Shown: positions 54,826 to 64,000 of the stretch, one piece after another
How the letters are laid out: every line of letters starts with the position of its first letter
Position numbering within the stretch: the stretch's first letter is position 1
Assembly (NCBI GenBank): GCA_003956705.1
Contig: QZCP01000131.1
Coordinates: 1 to 64,000, forward strand
Reading direction: 5' to 3'
Origin: Brevipalpus yothersi
Lineage: Eukaryota > Arthropoda > Arachnida > Trombidiformes > Tenuipalpidae
DNA: 64,000 bases
The notes under the pieces: model-generated
Told to the model about the DNA's origin: nothing
What the model saw: the letters and a program-made list of their open reading frames with translations, nothing else
The model's database searches: none
Translations under genes and position numbers: made by a program

Positions 54826-55791
54826 ATGGCCAGGTGTACAACACCATATTGTGTGGAAAAAATTGTCGGAAAGAAGATAGAAAATAAATTCATTTTTTAT
54901 CGAGCTCAAATGAAAAAATTCTCTGGTAAAGACACATGGATACGTCTTGAAAATTGTGAAAATTGTGTGGACCTTGTTGTGGAATTCGAAAGAGCGTTCA
55001 GGATATATTTGAATCAAATACATTCCAGAGTGGAAGATGGAACAGCTTCAAATGATGATATATTTACTAGCAAACAATTGGAGAGTGATTCATGGACCAT
55101 CTTAATTGATCCAAAAATGTATCTCGTGGAGCAAAAAAATGAGAAAAGTGACAAAAAAGTCGTGATCGAAGTTGTTGCCTACAAACCTCAACTTGATATT
55201 TTTCATGTTAAATATGAGGATGGAGATGAAGAATATTTGGATCGTGTTTATGTGAACAAATATTATGAGCAGCAAGTAATAGCTTACTATGAAAAGAAAT
55301 TAACCTATAATCATGAATTAAACCTCAAAATTGTTCAAGAGTTGCCAGATCATCCATCTCGTGACAAACCATCTTTGTCCTCAACTATAACAGCAACTAT
55401 CAAGAATCCATATTTCAAAGGAAATGTCCTTGAAAATATATGTTCACCAGAGAGCAAAAGTGATTGGTCTGGTCTTGAGATGATCCAAAGTGATGAAGTC
55501 ACACAGACTGGAGATACTGAAAAAGATTGGATAGCAAATCTGAATGATTTGGGTCCCATCAATTCAGATCAAGCATATAATGCTGTATCAGCCTATTGTG
55601 ATGATCTGTTGAGCAAATATGCACCGCAACAAGAGGTCAATAATGATGAATCAAGCCCGCTACATGAATCTCTTCTTAATTTGAATTTCAATTCTCCAGT
55701 CTCTTCACCTTCTCCGGCTCTTGATCAAGCTACCTACCCGAGTCCTTATCAGAATGAATGGCTATCAGATTATTCAAACTCTGGACACTAA
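54826..55791 (+). CDS. HP1-like protein B (divergent chromodomain)
   Basis: Intronless, 321 aa. The N-terminal chromodomain-like region, about residues 7-60, keeps YCVEKIVGKK and DTW. The central cage Trp is Met29 and the usual WEP reads WIR, so methyl-lysine binding is doubtful. The chromoshadow-like region, about 111-161, is well kept (VIEVVAYKPQLDIFHVKYED.. AYYEKKLT) and nearly the same as in gene C. The tail is shorter and unrelated to the A/C tail, rich in Ser/Pro/Asn. This could be a dimerising partner that no longer reads histone marks. It lies between the ABC fragment and SYF2, whose promoter begins about 80 bp past its stop. Confidence 0.85.
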   Translation: MARCTTPYCVEKIVGKKIENKFIFYRAQMKKFSGKDTWIRLENCENCVDLVVEFERAFRIYLNQIHSRVEDGTASNDDIFTSKQLESDSWTILIDPKMYLVEQKNEKSDKKVVIEVVAYKPQLDIFHVKYEDGDEEYLDRVYVNKYYEQQVIAYYEKKLTYNHELNLKIVQELPDHPSRDKPSLSSTITATIKNPYFKGNVLENICSPESKSDWSGLEMIQSDEVTQTGDTEKDWIANLNDLGPINSDQAYNAVSAYCDDLLSKYAPQQEVNNDESSPLHESLLNLNFNSPVSSPSPALDQATYPSPYQNEWLSDYSNSGH

Positions 55792-56016
55792 GACACTAAG
55801 GTTCATTGAATATTGAATAATATCTATTCCACAGAATATTCTATGAATCACATCCATTATAACTATCAAGAGCTTGGCGCGTAGCTCTTTAACTTTGGGT
55901 CACGTGTTTTTGTTTATGTTTGCTTTCCAGCTGTTTGTGAACAGATATTATATATTATATATCAAAATATTGTTGTGTTCTTGGGATTAAGTATATGCAA
56001 GACTTTAGTTCAAAAA

Positions 56017-56810
56017 ATGACAGATTTAGCTCCATCAACATCATCTACCTCAGTGATCAGTGAGAAAGAAAAGAGATTAGCCAGATTGTCTAAGCTCAAG
56101 GAACTCAATCAAAAGAGGGTAAGTAATTGTCAACTGTGTACGATTATTGTGATGCAAACATTACTCTGAGGAATATTCATTAAAATTTTTCTCTCTCCAA
56201 AAAGGTTGAAGGTTCTCGGTTGAACCATAAAGAAGTTGTTGAAGAATATAAGAGAGCAAAATTACCAAAAAATTGGGATAAAAAGCAAGAATGGGTCAAC
56301 AAGAAATTGGATGAAGAAGAGAAACGAGAGGAAGCCAAAAGTCAAGGCATTGATTATGATCGAATCAAGATGATGAATGTTCAAGCTGATGAGGCAGACA
56401 AACTCAATCGACGAAGAATGGCCAAAAAGAATCCTGATCAAGGTTTCTCTGATTTTGAGGCTGCTGCTGCCCGAAAGTATGAAGGTCTAGTGAAAACTAT
56501 CAAGCCTGACATGGAACATTATCAAGAGGTAAAAGAAAGTCTTGGTGAGAAAGCCTTCTATCCAGATTTACAATCAGCTCTAGAACCAATACATGCAGAG
56601 ACCAAGGAAGGTGTTGACCGAATGGTAGAAGATTTGGAAAAGCAAATTGAAAAGCGTAATAAGTACAGTAGAAGGAGGAAGTATGATGAAGATGCTGATA
56701 TTGATTACATTAACGAAAGAAATATGAGATTTAACAAGAAACTGGAAAGATTCTATGGTGATTACACAAAAGAAATCAAACAGAATCTGGAACGTGGTAC
56801 CGCTGTTTAG
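56017..56810 (+). CDS. SYF2: Pre-mRNA-splicing factor SYF2, 2 exons
   Basis: Exons 56017-56118 and 56205-56810 join in phase 0 to 235 aa, close to human SYF2 (243). SYF2 is a component of the Prp19-related complex of the activated spliceosome. Conserved blocks: LKELNQKRVEGSRLNHKEVVEE, KLPKNWDKK, KKNPDQGFSDFEAAA, TIKPDMEHYQ and the near-invariant end DLEKQIEKRNKYSRRR, DADIDYINERNMRFNKK, RFYGDYTKEIKQNLERGTAV. The start is the ATG of MTDLAPSTS; an upstream in-frame ATG adds an unlikely 14-residue extension. The intron is 86 bp. Confidence 0.96.
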
Positions 56811-58040
56811 GTGGAAGTTTCCCTTTTTTCAACTCAAATATTCGTCATCTGACATTGTTTATCATCGTTCATGAGTTGCTAAACTTCTGCATCATATTTC
56901 ATCATTTACAGGGCATACATAAATATATCTTGTAAAAACTCTTCAAATTTCCCATCATGCTAATATAACAAGAGAAACACTTTCTCTTCTCTTCAACTCA
57001 AATATCCTTCTTTTGTTATTGTTTATCTCCATTCACCAGTTATTAAATCTCTTTGCAACCTATTTTTTTCTTTCCAAAAAGTCCATCTTTTTTCATTTCA
57101 AACTTTGTCAGGCCTACATTTTGTTTGTAGTCTTCCTACTCAATGGTGAGGAGAAACTTAGCATAAACATATCTTAAAACTGTCCACCTTGGTATTCAGA
57201 TCACGATTAGATCCATTCTTTTGGGTTTCTGGCTTAAAAAAATAGCTCAGAGCTTCTCAATTTCAGGAGAAAATGATTGATTTCTCTTATGTTCTACACA
57301 ACCACTGATGGACTCCATCTTTTTCTATGAACGACAATTCGAACAGAATAGAAAGAATCTAGCATTTTTTGAAGTTGAAAATTTATTATCACACTCAAAC
57401 TTATCAAATCTAGCTAAGTTTTACATAGTTTGTATGACCTGTTGTCGATAACAATTAATCACTGACTGATACATTGGCGTTCAACAATTTTTCGAACAGT
57501 CCATGAAACATTCATTGTATGAGTGTGTGAAGGACGCCATAACATGTAACCATCAAACTATCCAGATCTCATTGACTCACGTTGAACCATATAAAAGTGA
57601 TCATGACACATTCCTGTCAGCTATATTAGTCTAATTTAATTGATGAGTCTATACTTGTCTGCCTGATTGTCAATACATGTACTTTGTTTCAATCACCAAT
57701 AATAAATATTTTAACTACACTGTACTAAAAATTTAAAAACATTGAAAGCGTGTCTCTCTCTCCTTCGTAGGAGCTTCTCTTTGCTTGCCTGTTGCTAAGC
57801 AATTTTGCTCAAATTATTGCATCAGTTCCAATTGGTTATGTAACTGAAAGTTTTGTCGAGTTAATTAAGTTGATGATTCTTATTGGTATGTCTATGTATG
57901 TGATATGGGATTGTGAATTTTATCAAATTGAACTGTGACAGATCTTCATATATGGTGAATAATTTTTCAACTTGTTATACCCCAAAATTGATTACGTTCG
58001 CTTTTTGGTGAAAGAATGTGAATTCAATTATCGACAAAAT
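56811..58040. other. Intergenic region between SYF2 and HP1-like gene C
   Basis: 1.2 kb of AT-rich sequence. No coding exon, RNA gene or long repeat recognised. Confidence 0.6.
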
Positions 58041-60572
58041 ATGGGAAGAAAACGAAGTGAATATACTTATGTGGTGGAAAATATTTTAGCCAAAGGTTTT
58101 ACTCATGGAAGATATCTTTATCTAATAAAGTGGAAAAAATTTAAGAATGAATCGTGGCAACCGGTCGAAAATTGTGATCAGTGTCCTGATATAGTGGAAA
58201 AATTTGAAAAAGCTCTCAAAATATACAAAGAACGACTCGAGAATAAAGTGAAGATGGGAAGTGCTACCAATGAAGAGATAAAGAAGTTTGATGAGCTCCA
58301 AAGTGATACATGGGTTGTCCAAATCAATTCAGATGAGTATCTTAACCAAGAGGAAAGCAATTCTTCAAATAACGGTGAAGTTATGGGCAAGGAGAAAAAG
58401 CACCGGAAGAAGCGAAAAAAAGACAAAAAATCTCGTCGAAAGCTGTACATCTTATCATCAAGTTCTTCTGACGATGAATCAGAAACATCATCTATTGTGA
58501 AAAGTGATCATCATCGTGAATCTCAACAGATCAATAATGATTATGAATCTGCTGGTGCTATCAACCTTACACTTGGTAGTGATCAACTAACACCACCCTG
58601 CTCAATTGATACCGAATCATTGAATGATTCTAGTCCAGATTCAAAGACCAAATCTGATCAGCTTCTGAGAAACATGCAAAAATTAAGCGTAACTCGCAAA
58701 CACGAGCTCAACCTATCTGAAGTCTCCTCGTCAGAGAACGAAGAAGGTGTTAATGATACACCATCAACTGGGAACAGACAAGAAATGACCACTAATCACA
58801 AGGATAGGAAAACTGCTGAAAATTTGATCGCAAAAGATAAAGAGAAGAATGGTGTTGGACATGAGATGTCAAAGAAGTCAAAAGAAAATAATGCCAAAGA
58901 GAAAGAGAATTCTTTGGAAAAGTCAAAGAAAGACAGCGTAAAAGAAAATGTATCCAAAACTTCGAAGAGTAATACCGTTAAAGATACATCCAAACACCTT
59001 AAGAAAAGAGTGTTACAAGATGTGCCTCTCTTCCAAGATTTCACACCAATTATCAATGTTTCCCCCACCAAGAATGCTAACCGATCGAAGAAAAAAAATT
59101 CCAAGGCACCAATCGAGGAGAAAATAAAAGAAGTTATTAAAGTTGTAGCCTACAAACCTCAATTGGATGTTTTTCATGTGCAATACGATGATGGTGAGGA
59201 AGAATATCTCGATCGTGAATTTACCAATAAGAACTATCAACAACAAGTGATACACTATTATGAGAAATATATTGTCTGTCACTCTGAAACTAGTCGTAGA
59301 ATCGCTCTAGAACTTCCAAGATTTCTCAATCTTCCAGGAATTATAATACCTTCCTGTATCTCTGATCTGATTGCTCAAAATGATGCTGAAAAGTTGGTTG
59401 AGCCCCCCAAGTCTGACCTTGGTGCTCAAAATGACTCTCCACCAGAACAAATTCCTGAGGCACCACATTCCGAAATCGTTGATCATGATTCGGAATCGAA
59501 TGACGAACACCTAGTCTCTGGCTCCACAATCCAGGAAGAAAGAGTCAACAAAGATGTAGAGATGACTCACTTAAATGAGGCCATAAAACCATCATATACA
59601 CCTGATCTTATTGTTCAAAATAACTCGAATCAAATTCCTATGCTGCCAATCTCTGATCTCATCATTCAGAATGATTCTTCTTCTGTGACAATTCCTAAGG
59701 TTCCAGATCTCGAAATCATCAATCATTGTGCTGAATCGAATGGTGATGATATTAACCAACTATCTGCTCCACAACCTCCTATCATCAATAATCCTCCATT
59801 ATTAGAGTCTGTCTGCAGTGATAATGATAATAATTCAATTTGTGATTCATCGATTCAGTATCAAAGTGTTAACGGAGACCAAGAAATGATTCAATCGAAC
59901 GAAGCCACGAAACCATCATATGAATCTGATCTTGTTGCTCAAAATCAAATTCACGAGGAGCCAACTTCTCACCTTATTGATCAGGATGATTGTTCCCCTG
60001 GAATAATTCCTCAATCTCCACCTTCTGATCACCATTTTGAAGCGGATCATAACATAAATCAACAACCAGCTCCACAACTCACTGTAATCGATACAATTCC
60101 AGGACCTGAGTTTGTTTCTAATGGTGGTCATACTGTCTCTGATCCCTCAATCCAGAGTCAAAGCCTTAATAATGATGTTGAGATGACTGAATTGAGCGGG
60201 AATATTAACACTAGTGACGATAATATTCTCAATGGAGATGATCTGGATATTTTCTCATCTCTGGATTATGATTCTTTGGGTGAGAATCCCTCTCAAAATA
60301 ACATGTTGCCTAGGAGTGAAATTGATGAAATTTTTCAGTCAATTCTGAGAGATGTTAGCCATTATTCTACAAGCTCCATAATAACCCTTCCGAACCAATT
60401 TAATGAAAATTCTAAACCTATTCTCAACCAAAGATCAACCGAACAATCTGTATCACATAGTACACTGGAAATGTGGACCGATGGTTCTTCCACCTCTGAA
60501 ATGGAGCTTCTCCCTGAGCCTGATCAAGATGATCGATTTGTGATCGAATACTCTGATGATGAAGAAATTTGA
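58041..60572 (+). CDS. HP1-like protein C, long form with internal repeats
   Basis: Intronless, 843 aa from the ATG opening MGRKRSEYTYVV; the frame extends 23 codons further up but begins there with TTG. Residues about 9-65 are a chromodomain with cage Tyr10, Trp31 and Phe34 (YLIKWKKFKNESWQP). Residues about 115-345 are a Lys/Glu/Ser-rich charged linker, with a KKHRKKRKKDKKSRRK nuclear-localisation-type stretch near 118-133. Residues about 363-413 are a chromoshadow-like domain (VIKVVAYKPQLDVFHVQYDD.. HYYEKYIV). The tail, about 414-843, holds repeated blocks (NEAxKPSYxxDLxxQN twice; SDLIxQND variants; SIQxQS variants). It ends like gene A (TSEMELLPEPDQDDRFVIEYSDDEEI region). Probably nuclear and heterochromatin-associated. 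Confidence 0.87.
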   Translation: MGRKRSEYTYVVENILAKGFTHGRYLYLIKWKKFKNESWQPVENCDQCPDIVEKFEKALKIYKERLENKVKMGSATNEEIKKFDELQSDTWVVQINSDEYLNQEESNSSNNGEVMGKEKKHRKKRKKDKKSRRKLYILSSSSSDDESETSSIVKSDHHRESQQINNDYESAGAINLTLGSDQLTPPCSIDTESLNDSSPDSKTKSDQLLRNMQKLSVTRKHELNLSEVSSSENEEGVNDTPSTGNRQEMTTNHKDRKTAENLIAKDKEKNGVGHEMSKKSKENNAKEKENSLEKSKKDSVKENVSKTSKSNTVKDTSKHLKKRVLQDVPLFQDFTPIINVSPTKNANRSKKKNSKAPIEEKIKEVIKVVAYKPQLDVFHVQYDDGEEEYLDREFTNKNYQQQVIHYYEKYIVCHSETSRRIALELPRFLNLPGIIIPSCISDLIAQNDAEKLVEPPKSDLGAQNDSPPEQIPEAPHSEIVDHDSESNDEHLVSGSTIQEERVNKDVEMTHLNEAIKPSYTPDLIVQNNSNQIPMLPISDLIIQNDSSSVTIPKVPDLEIINHCAESNGDDINQLSAPQPPIINNPPLLESVCSDNDNNSICDSSIQYQSVNGDQEMIQSNEATKPSYESDLVAQNQIHEEPTSHLIDQDDCSPGIIPQSPPSDHHFEADHNINQQPAPQLTVIDTIPGPEFVSNGGHTVSDPSIQSQSLNNDVEMTELSGNINTSDDNILNGDDLDIFSSLDYDSLGENPSQNNMLPRSEIDEIFQSILRDVSHYSTSSIITLPNQFNENSKPILNQRSTEQSVSHSTLEMWTDGSSTSEMELLPEPDQDDRFVIEYSDDEEI

Positions 60573-60717
60573 ATTGCTCTTCCCACTCAATCACTCCATC
60601 CTCTCTTTTTATCTGTGTCCATTAATCAATTTTTCAAAAGTATTGGATCATTTTCATCAACTCTTTTTACTCGAAACTTTTTTTGCAGCTTTTTTGTGAT
60701 GCTGAGCGTCAAATAAA

Positions 60718-61071
60718 ATGACTACTCTTATATTCCTCCTCTTCGTTCTTCTGGTCAATTCATTTCGATATCCTGACAATCTTGAGGTTTTCGATCCTTT
60801 TCATTGTTTTGGCATTCACTTGATGACCACTTCAGCTCTACTATGCAACGAAGATTTGGCACCTAAGTTCATACAACTGATTGTTGATCGAGGTTTCGAA
60901 ATCACAATGTTTATTCAAACTCCTAGTGATAACGCTCTGAAGAATTCCATCAAAATAGTTTTGTCATATTCGCATGCAAACGCATTTTTTTACAACCAGC
61001 TTCGAAAGAAATTCAATTGGAATATTTTAATTACCTGCCTGAATGTGATACTTAGAAAGTGCTCACTATAA
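60718..61071 (+). CDS. Unrecognised small secreted or membrane protein
   Basis: 117-aa open frame starting MTTLIFLLFVLLVNS, a good signal peptide or anchor. The rest (CFGIHLMTTSALLC, LAPKFIQLIVDRGFEITMFI) faintly recalls the N-terminal fold of glycosyltransferases, but not enough to name it. It has four cysteines and no paralogue in the window. It could be a truncated gene or a chance frame; the signal-like start argues for a gene. Confidence 0.4.
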   Translation: MTTLIFLLFVLLVNSFRYPDNLEVFDPFHCFGIHLMTTSALLCNEDLAPKFIQLIVDRGFEITMFIQTPSDNALKNSIKIVLSYSHANAFFYNQLRKKFNWNILITCLNVILRKCSL

Positions 61072-61509
61072 GGTGATCAAATTCCTAGCTTGAGTAGTTT
61101 TTGGAGATTTGTGAATAATTATAGCTGATTTCATTGGAAAGTAGTTATTCATCATAGTTGTTTCATTTTTATTAGTTAACTCTTGACTTGAAATTTGCAT
61201 TAATAATCTGGTGGAACAAAGATTGGAACATTTTTTCAGAGAGGATACATCAAATTCCTGAATTGGAATTTTTATCTTCTGAAACGATGCACTTGCTTTC
61301 GTAAAATTTATTTTAAATTAATTGATTTGTTGAGAAACTCGAATGATCTACATAAAATTGGCAATTTCTCATCGATCAGAAATTTCAGCTCTTTGAAAAA
61401 AACAAATTAATTCTCTTGTGGTAAGCAGCAAAATATGAAAATCAGCATCAAGTAAGTCAATATATGTGGTCGATAATTAGTGTGTTGATTAATTTGTCAG
61501 GTCATCAAG
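61072..61509. other. Flank before small secreted gene 1
   Basis: AT-rich noncoding sequence, nothing recognised. Confidence 0.5.
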
Positions 61510-61938
61510 ATGAAAACTTTCCGCTTTTTTCTCTTTGTCTGTCTCATTGGAACTGGTAAGTTATTCTGACTTAAGTTGAAGAAATTCTCAATTTCTAATC
61601 ATAAACTATCAATTGGCTCTCCATTAGGCTTTATTGCCTTATCAGGTCTGATACTGCTATTTGCCGAGCGAAATAGATATTATTATTCACTTCGAGAATG
61701 GGAAGATGATGATTTTGATCGTCGTGCTTCAGTTTTAGCGGATGAGATCATTGTAAATCATCTAAGCCAATTTTTTTTATCCATTGTTAACATTTTTTTA
61801 CAAATTTTCCAGAAGGACGAACTCAAAGCTATTTTATCAAATATTTCGAACCAATCTCATGATAATATGAATGCTATGGAAACTTTTCAAAGGGAACAAG
61901 AAGAAGAAGAAGAAGAAAACAATGATGATGACTGGTGA
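61510..61938 (+). CDS. Small secreted protein family, copy 1, 3 exons
   Basis: Exons 61510-61555, 61628-61752 and 61813-61938 join to 98 aa. The layout is the same as in copy 2: a 46-nt leader exon ending in phase 1, a middle exon ending in phase 0 at GTAAATNAT, and a TTTTCCAG acceptor. The 60-bp second intron is open in frame, so an unspliced product is also possible. Leader MKTFRFFLFVCLIG; the middle exon ends LREWEDDDFDRRASVLADEII, aligning with copy 2 LRAWGDDLSNRAVALEERIF. The C-terminus is very acidic (six Glu in a row, then NNDDDW) and differs entirely from copy 2. Function unknown. Confidence 0.72.
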
Positions 61939-62553
61939 AGATTTGAGCTCAGCAAAAATCTGCTTAAATGTTGACTTGGAATGATAAAATTGGAAATGTT
62001 TCAAGTCAATACGCGAGTAACTTAAAAGATTATCTGACCAAATATTCTTACCGAACTTACATGTATTCGAACTTTTTAAATTAGAATTCGAGCCCTCGGT
62101 TAATCAATGCTTAGCAAAAAATTAACAAAACTTTTCAAGTTTTCCCAATGAAAATGAGTGAAGCTTAAAATTTTTAGATTTTAATTCAGCTTGATGAAAT
62201 TTCGCCATTTAGAATGGTTGTAAAATTTTTTTAGCCTAGTGTACATGAGTACACTATTACTGTATTGACTATTTAATTATAGTCGAAGTAAAAATTTTAC
62301 ACAGATTATAGAAGGATCAGTTTTTCTAGAAAACCGTAGTAACAATTGGATGGATGAAATGATTTTATGAATTCAAACTGGGTTGGTATTTAATACTCAA
62401 AAATGCAACTTGTGAGTTTTGAAATCAAATTTTGTGCAAACAAAATGGAAAAAAAAAATATGGCAAAATTTTGTGATCAATCAAAGTTGATCGATCATGA
62501 GAGGAGTGTTTTGTAGTTTGAGTGAGCAGCTCGCTGATTGTGAGCTCTCACAT
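61939..62553. other. Spacer between small secreted copies 1 and 2
   Basis: AT-rich noncoding sequence, nothing recognised until the shared promoter block. Confidence 0.5.
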
Positions 62554-62573
62554 GATAAAAAGGCTAACATTCA
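62547..62573 (+). promoter_or_regulatory. Shared promoter block of small secreted copy 2
   Basis: CTCACATGATAAAAAGGCTAACATTCA-type block, 93-119 bp before the start codon. GATAAAAAGGCTAACATTC is identical in copy 3, and GATAAAAA may serve as the TATA element. Confidence 0.6.
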
Positions 62574-62665
62574 ATTCAGTGGTGATCTATTGGTTATTAT
62601 TATTATTATTATTTCCTGTTGATTATCTGCTCAGTGATTATACTGCGAATTTTCAAGGAACTCAA

Positions 62666-63163
62666 ATGAAACTTTTCTCTGCTGTCCTCCTCTTCTGTTT
62701 GGTGGCAACCTGTAAGTTTTTCTAGCTTCGATTGTGGTGGATTTCGTTGATCACTGCCAATAATCATCATTCGATTAATCATACACTAGGTTTTGCTGGG
62801 TTCCCGAAAATATTTTCCAGTACCAAAAAGTTCGATTCACTCAGAGCTTGGGGAGATGATCTGTCCAATCGTGCAGTGGCTCTCGAAGAACGAATCTTTG
62901 TAAATAATTCCAGTTCAAGCATTTTTCTCTATCGCTGACATTTCACTTTCCAAAATTTTCAGGATGATGATGGAGAGCTCGGAAATCTTCGAGCAAAAAT
63001 CGAAAGCAGAAGTCGAAATGAAATGGATCAAACTGCAGCTCTTGGATGGGAAAAAGAACTCGCCAGAATCGGAAAAGGAAAAGGTTCTATGAAGACTTGT
63101 AGCTTCAAAAACACCAAGTGGGACTGTCTTGTGCCATCCACCTCGAAGGGTAAAACTGAATAA
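62666..63163 (+). CDS. Small secreted protein family, copy 2, 3 exons
   Basis: Exons 62666-62711, 62790-62899 and 62963-63163 join to 118 aa. Leader MKLFSAVLLFCLVATC, then FAGFPKIFSS, the family block LRAWGDDLSNRAVALEERIF, a charged helical stretch, and a basic C-terminus with two cysteines (TCSFKNTKWDCLVP) that could form one disulfide. Residues GLGWEK-like and ARIGKGKG precede it. An AATAAA follows at 63217. Not recognised outside this window; the short, secreted, fast-diverging form suggests a salivary, venom-like or cuticle factor, but that is inference only. Confidence 0.78.
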
Positions 63164-63216
63164 CTTATTTAGACAATCCTATTATCATGCTAGAGAAAAT
63201 CGTCAGAATTCCATGA

Positions 63217-63222
63217 AATAAA
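63217..63222 (+). terminator. Poly(A) signal of small secreted copy 2
   Basis: AATAAA 54 bp past the stop codon. Confidence 0.6.
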
Positions 63223-63775
63223 AGTGTTGTGATCTTAAACAATTTTGATATTCATCAATATTCCTCTTGTATACAAAGGGAAAGAGATCTCCATGCTCAT
63301 CCTATTGTTAGAATATAGCTTAGTGAACTCGAAAATTGGGTAGAATATTCCGAAACAGTAAAGGATTCTAATCTATTGTTTTATTGAGCTTCATATTCGA
63401 ATACGAAGCTCAATTAAAACCAAGTAAATTGGAATTTTTCGAGCCAAAATACATGTGTCTTGAACGATTTGAATGGATGGAAAATTTTCTTATCTAGTCA
63501 ACATGATCATTGGTTATTTAATTATATGTACAATGAAAATAAGAAAATCATCATGAATCAGTTTTTCGTGGACTGTTACGGGAAGATTGATAAAATACAA
63601 TGTACCTATCAATGAGTTAGATCTTGTTGATATTGTATACTTGAATGAATGAAAAACATGGAAAACGAAAAATAGAATTTTACAATAATAAATCTTGGGA
63701 TCGATCGAAGTTAATTGATTATGAGCGTAATGACAGCTCTCACAAAGTAAGCAAAGTGAGAAGCTCTCTGATGGG

Positions 63776-63810
63776 TGAGCATTTCTCACAAGATAAAAAG
63801 GCTAACATTC
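63776..63810 (+). promoter_or_regulatory. Shared promoter block of small secreted copy 3
   Basis: CTCACAAGATAAAAAGGCTAACATTC, the same block as before copy 2, at nearly the same distance (84-118 bp) from the start codon. Confidence 0.6.
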
Positions 63811-63893
63811 ATTTTCGTTCGTTATCTGTTGCTTATTATTTGGTTTTGAATAATTGTTCAGTGATTATATTGATAAACTCCATAAGTATCAGA

Positions 63894-63939
63894 ATGAAAC
63901 TTTTCTGTGCTCTCCTCTTCTTCTGTTTGGTCGCAACCT
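63894..63939 (+). CDS. Small secreted protein family, copy 3, first exon only
   Basis: Leader exon of 46 nt (MKLFCALLFFCLVAT, phase-1 end) followed by a GTGAGT donor. Length, phase and sequence match copy 2. The remaining exons lie beyond the window end. Confidence 0.75.
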
Positions 63940-64000
63940 GTGAGTTGGTCCAGCTCAAAGCGAAAAAAATTTCCGATTACTAACCATAACTATCATTTGA

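Noticed and set aside
57972..58040. 23-codon N-terminal extension of HP1-like C.
   Set aside because: It begins with TTG, not ATG. The ATG at 58041 sits directly before the chromodomain, as in A and B.
51420..60572. Chromodomains as remnants of chromodomain-bearing LTR retrotransposons.
   Set aside because: No reverse transcriptase, integrase or protease motif lies nearby, and a chromoshadow-like domain accompanies each chromodomain, as in HP1.

Overview
This is an arthropod nuclear genome window. It is AT-rich, with spliceosomal introns, long (CT)n/(GA)n microsatellites and two runs of N. An acariform, spider-mite-like mite is my best guess. That rests on the 60-90 bp introns in the housekeeping genes, an ABC half-transporter of the arthropod ABCH/ABCG23-like type, and clusters of short secreted peptide genes. 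The species is an inference, not something I can prove from the sequence.

Layout. (1) 2232-42262, plus strand: a tachykinin-type neuropeptide GPCR in four exons, with a first intron of about 36.9 kb. (2) Nested antisense in that intron, about 22.1-33.5 kb: a tandem array of about ten units related to a family of glycine/arginine-rich secreted peptide genes. Five look intact (81, 85, 65, 69 and 68 aa). The others are first-exon pseudogenes, orphan second exons or faint remnants. Units share a leader exon, a TATA box, an upstream noncoding block and a 3' AATAAA region. The rest of the intron is microsatellites and featureless AT-rich DNA. (3) 42565-47580: COG8 (minus) and XRN2 (plus), diverging from a 470-bp shared promoter; COG8 converges on the receptor gene. 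(4) 48177-49379: an intronless ABHD12-like hydrolase with an altered nucleophile elbow. (5) 49.7-51.1 kb: a patch of gene fragments: the last exon of a Rab escort protein with an apparent frame break, an ABC transporter fragment, and an unidentified two-exon minus-strand gene.

(6) 51.4-60.6 kb: three intronless HP1-like genes (chromodomain, chromoshadow-like domain, long acidic tail) of 400, 321 and 843 aa. Between them lie the splicing factor SYF2, a degenerate copy of the SYF2 promoter and start, and a second ABC transporter fragment. The order suggests tandem duplication of an [HP1-like + SYF2] unit followed by decay. (7) 60.7-64.0 kb: an unrecognised small ORF, then a tandem family of small secreted proteins with identical exon-intron layout; the third copy is cut by the window end.

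How the genes relate. COG8 (Golgi tethering), XRN2 (nuclear 5'-3' RNA decay) and SYF2 (spliceosome) are single-copy housekeeping genes. The accessory content is three lineage-expanded families: the nested secreted peptides, the HP1-like proteins and the 3' small secreted proteins. All three show recent duplication, and the first two also show decay products next to intact copies.
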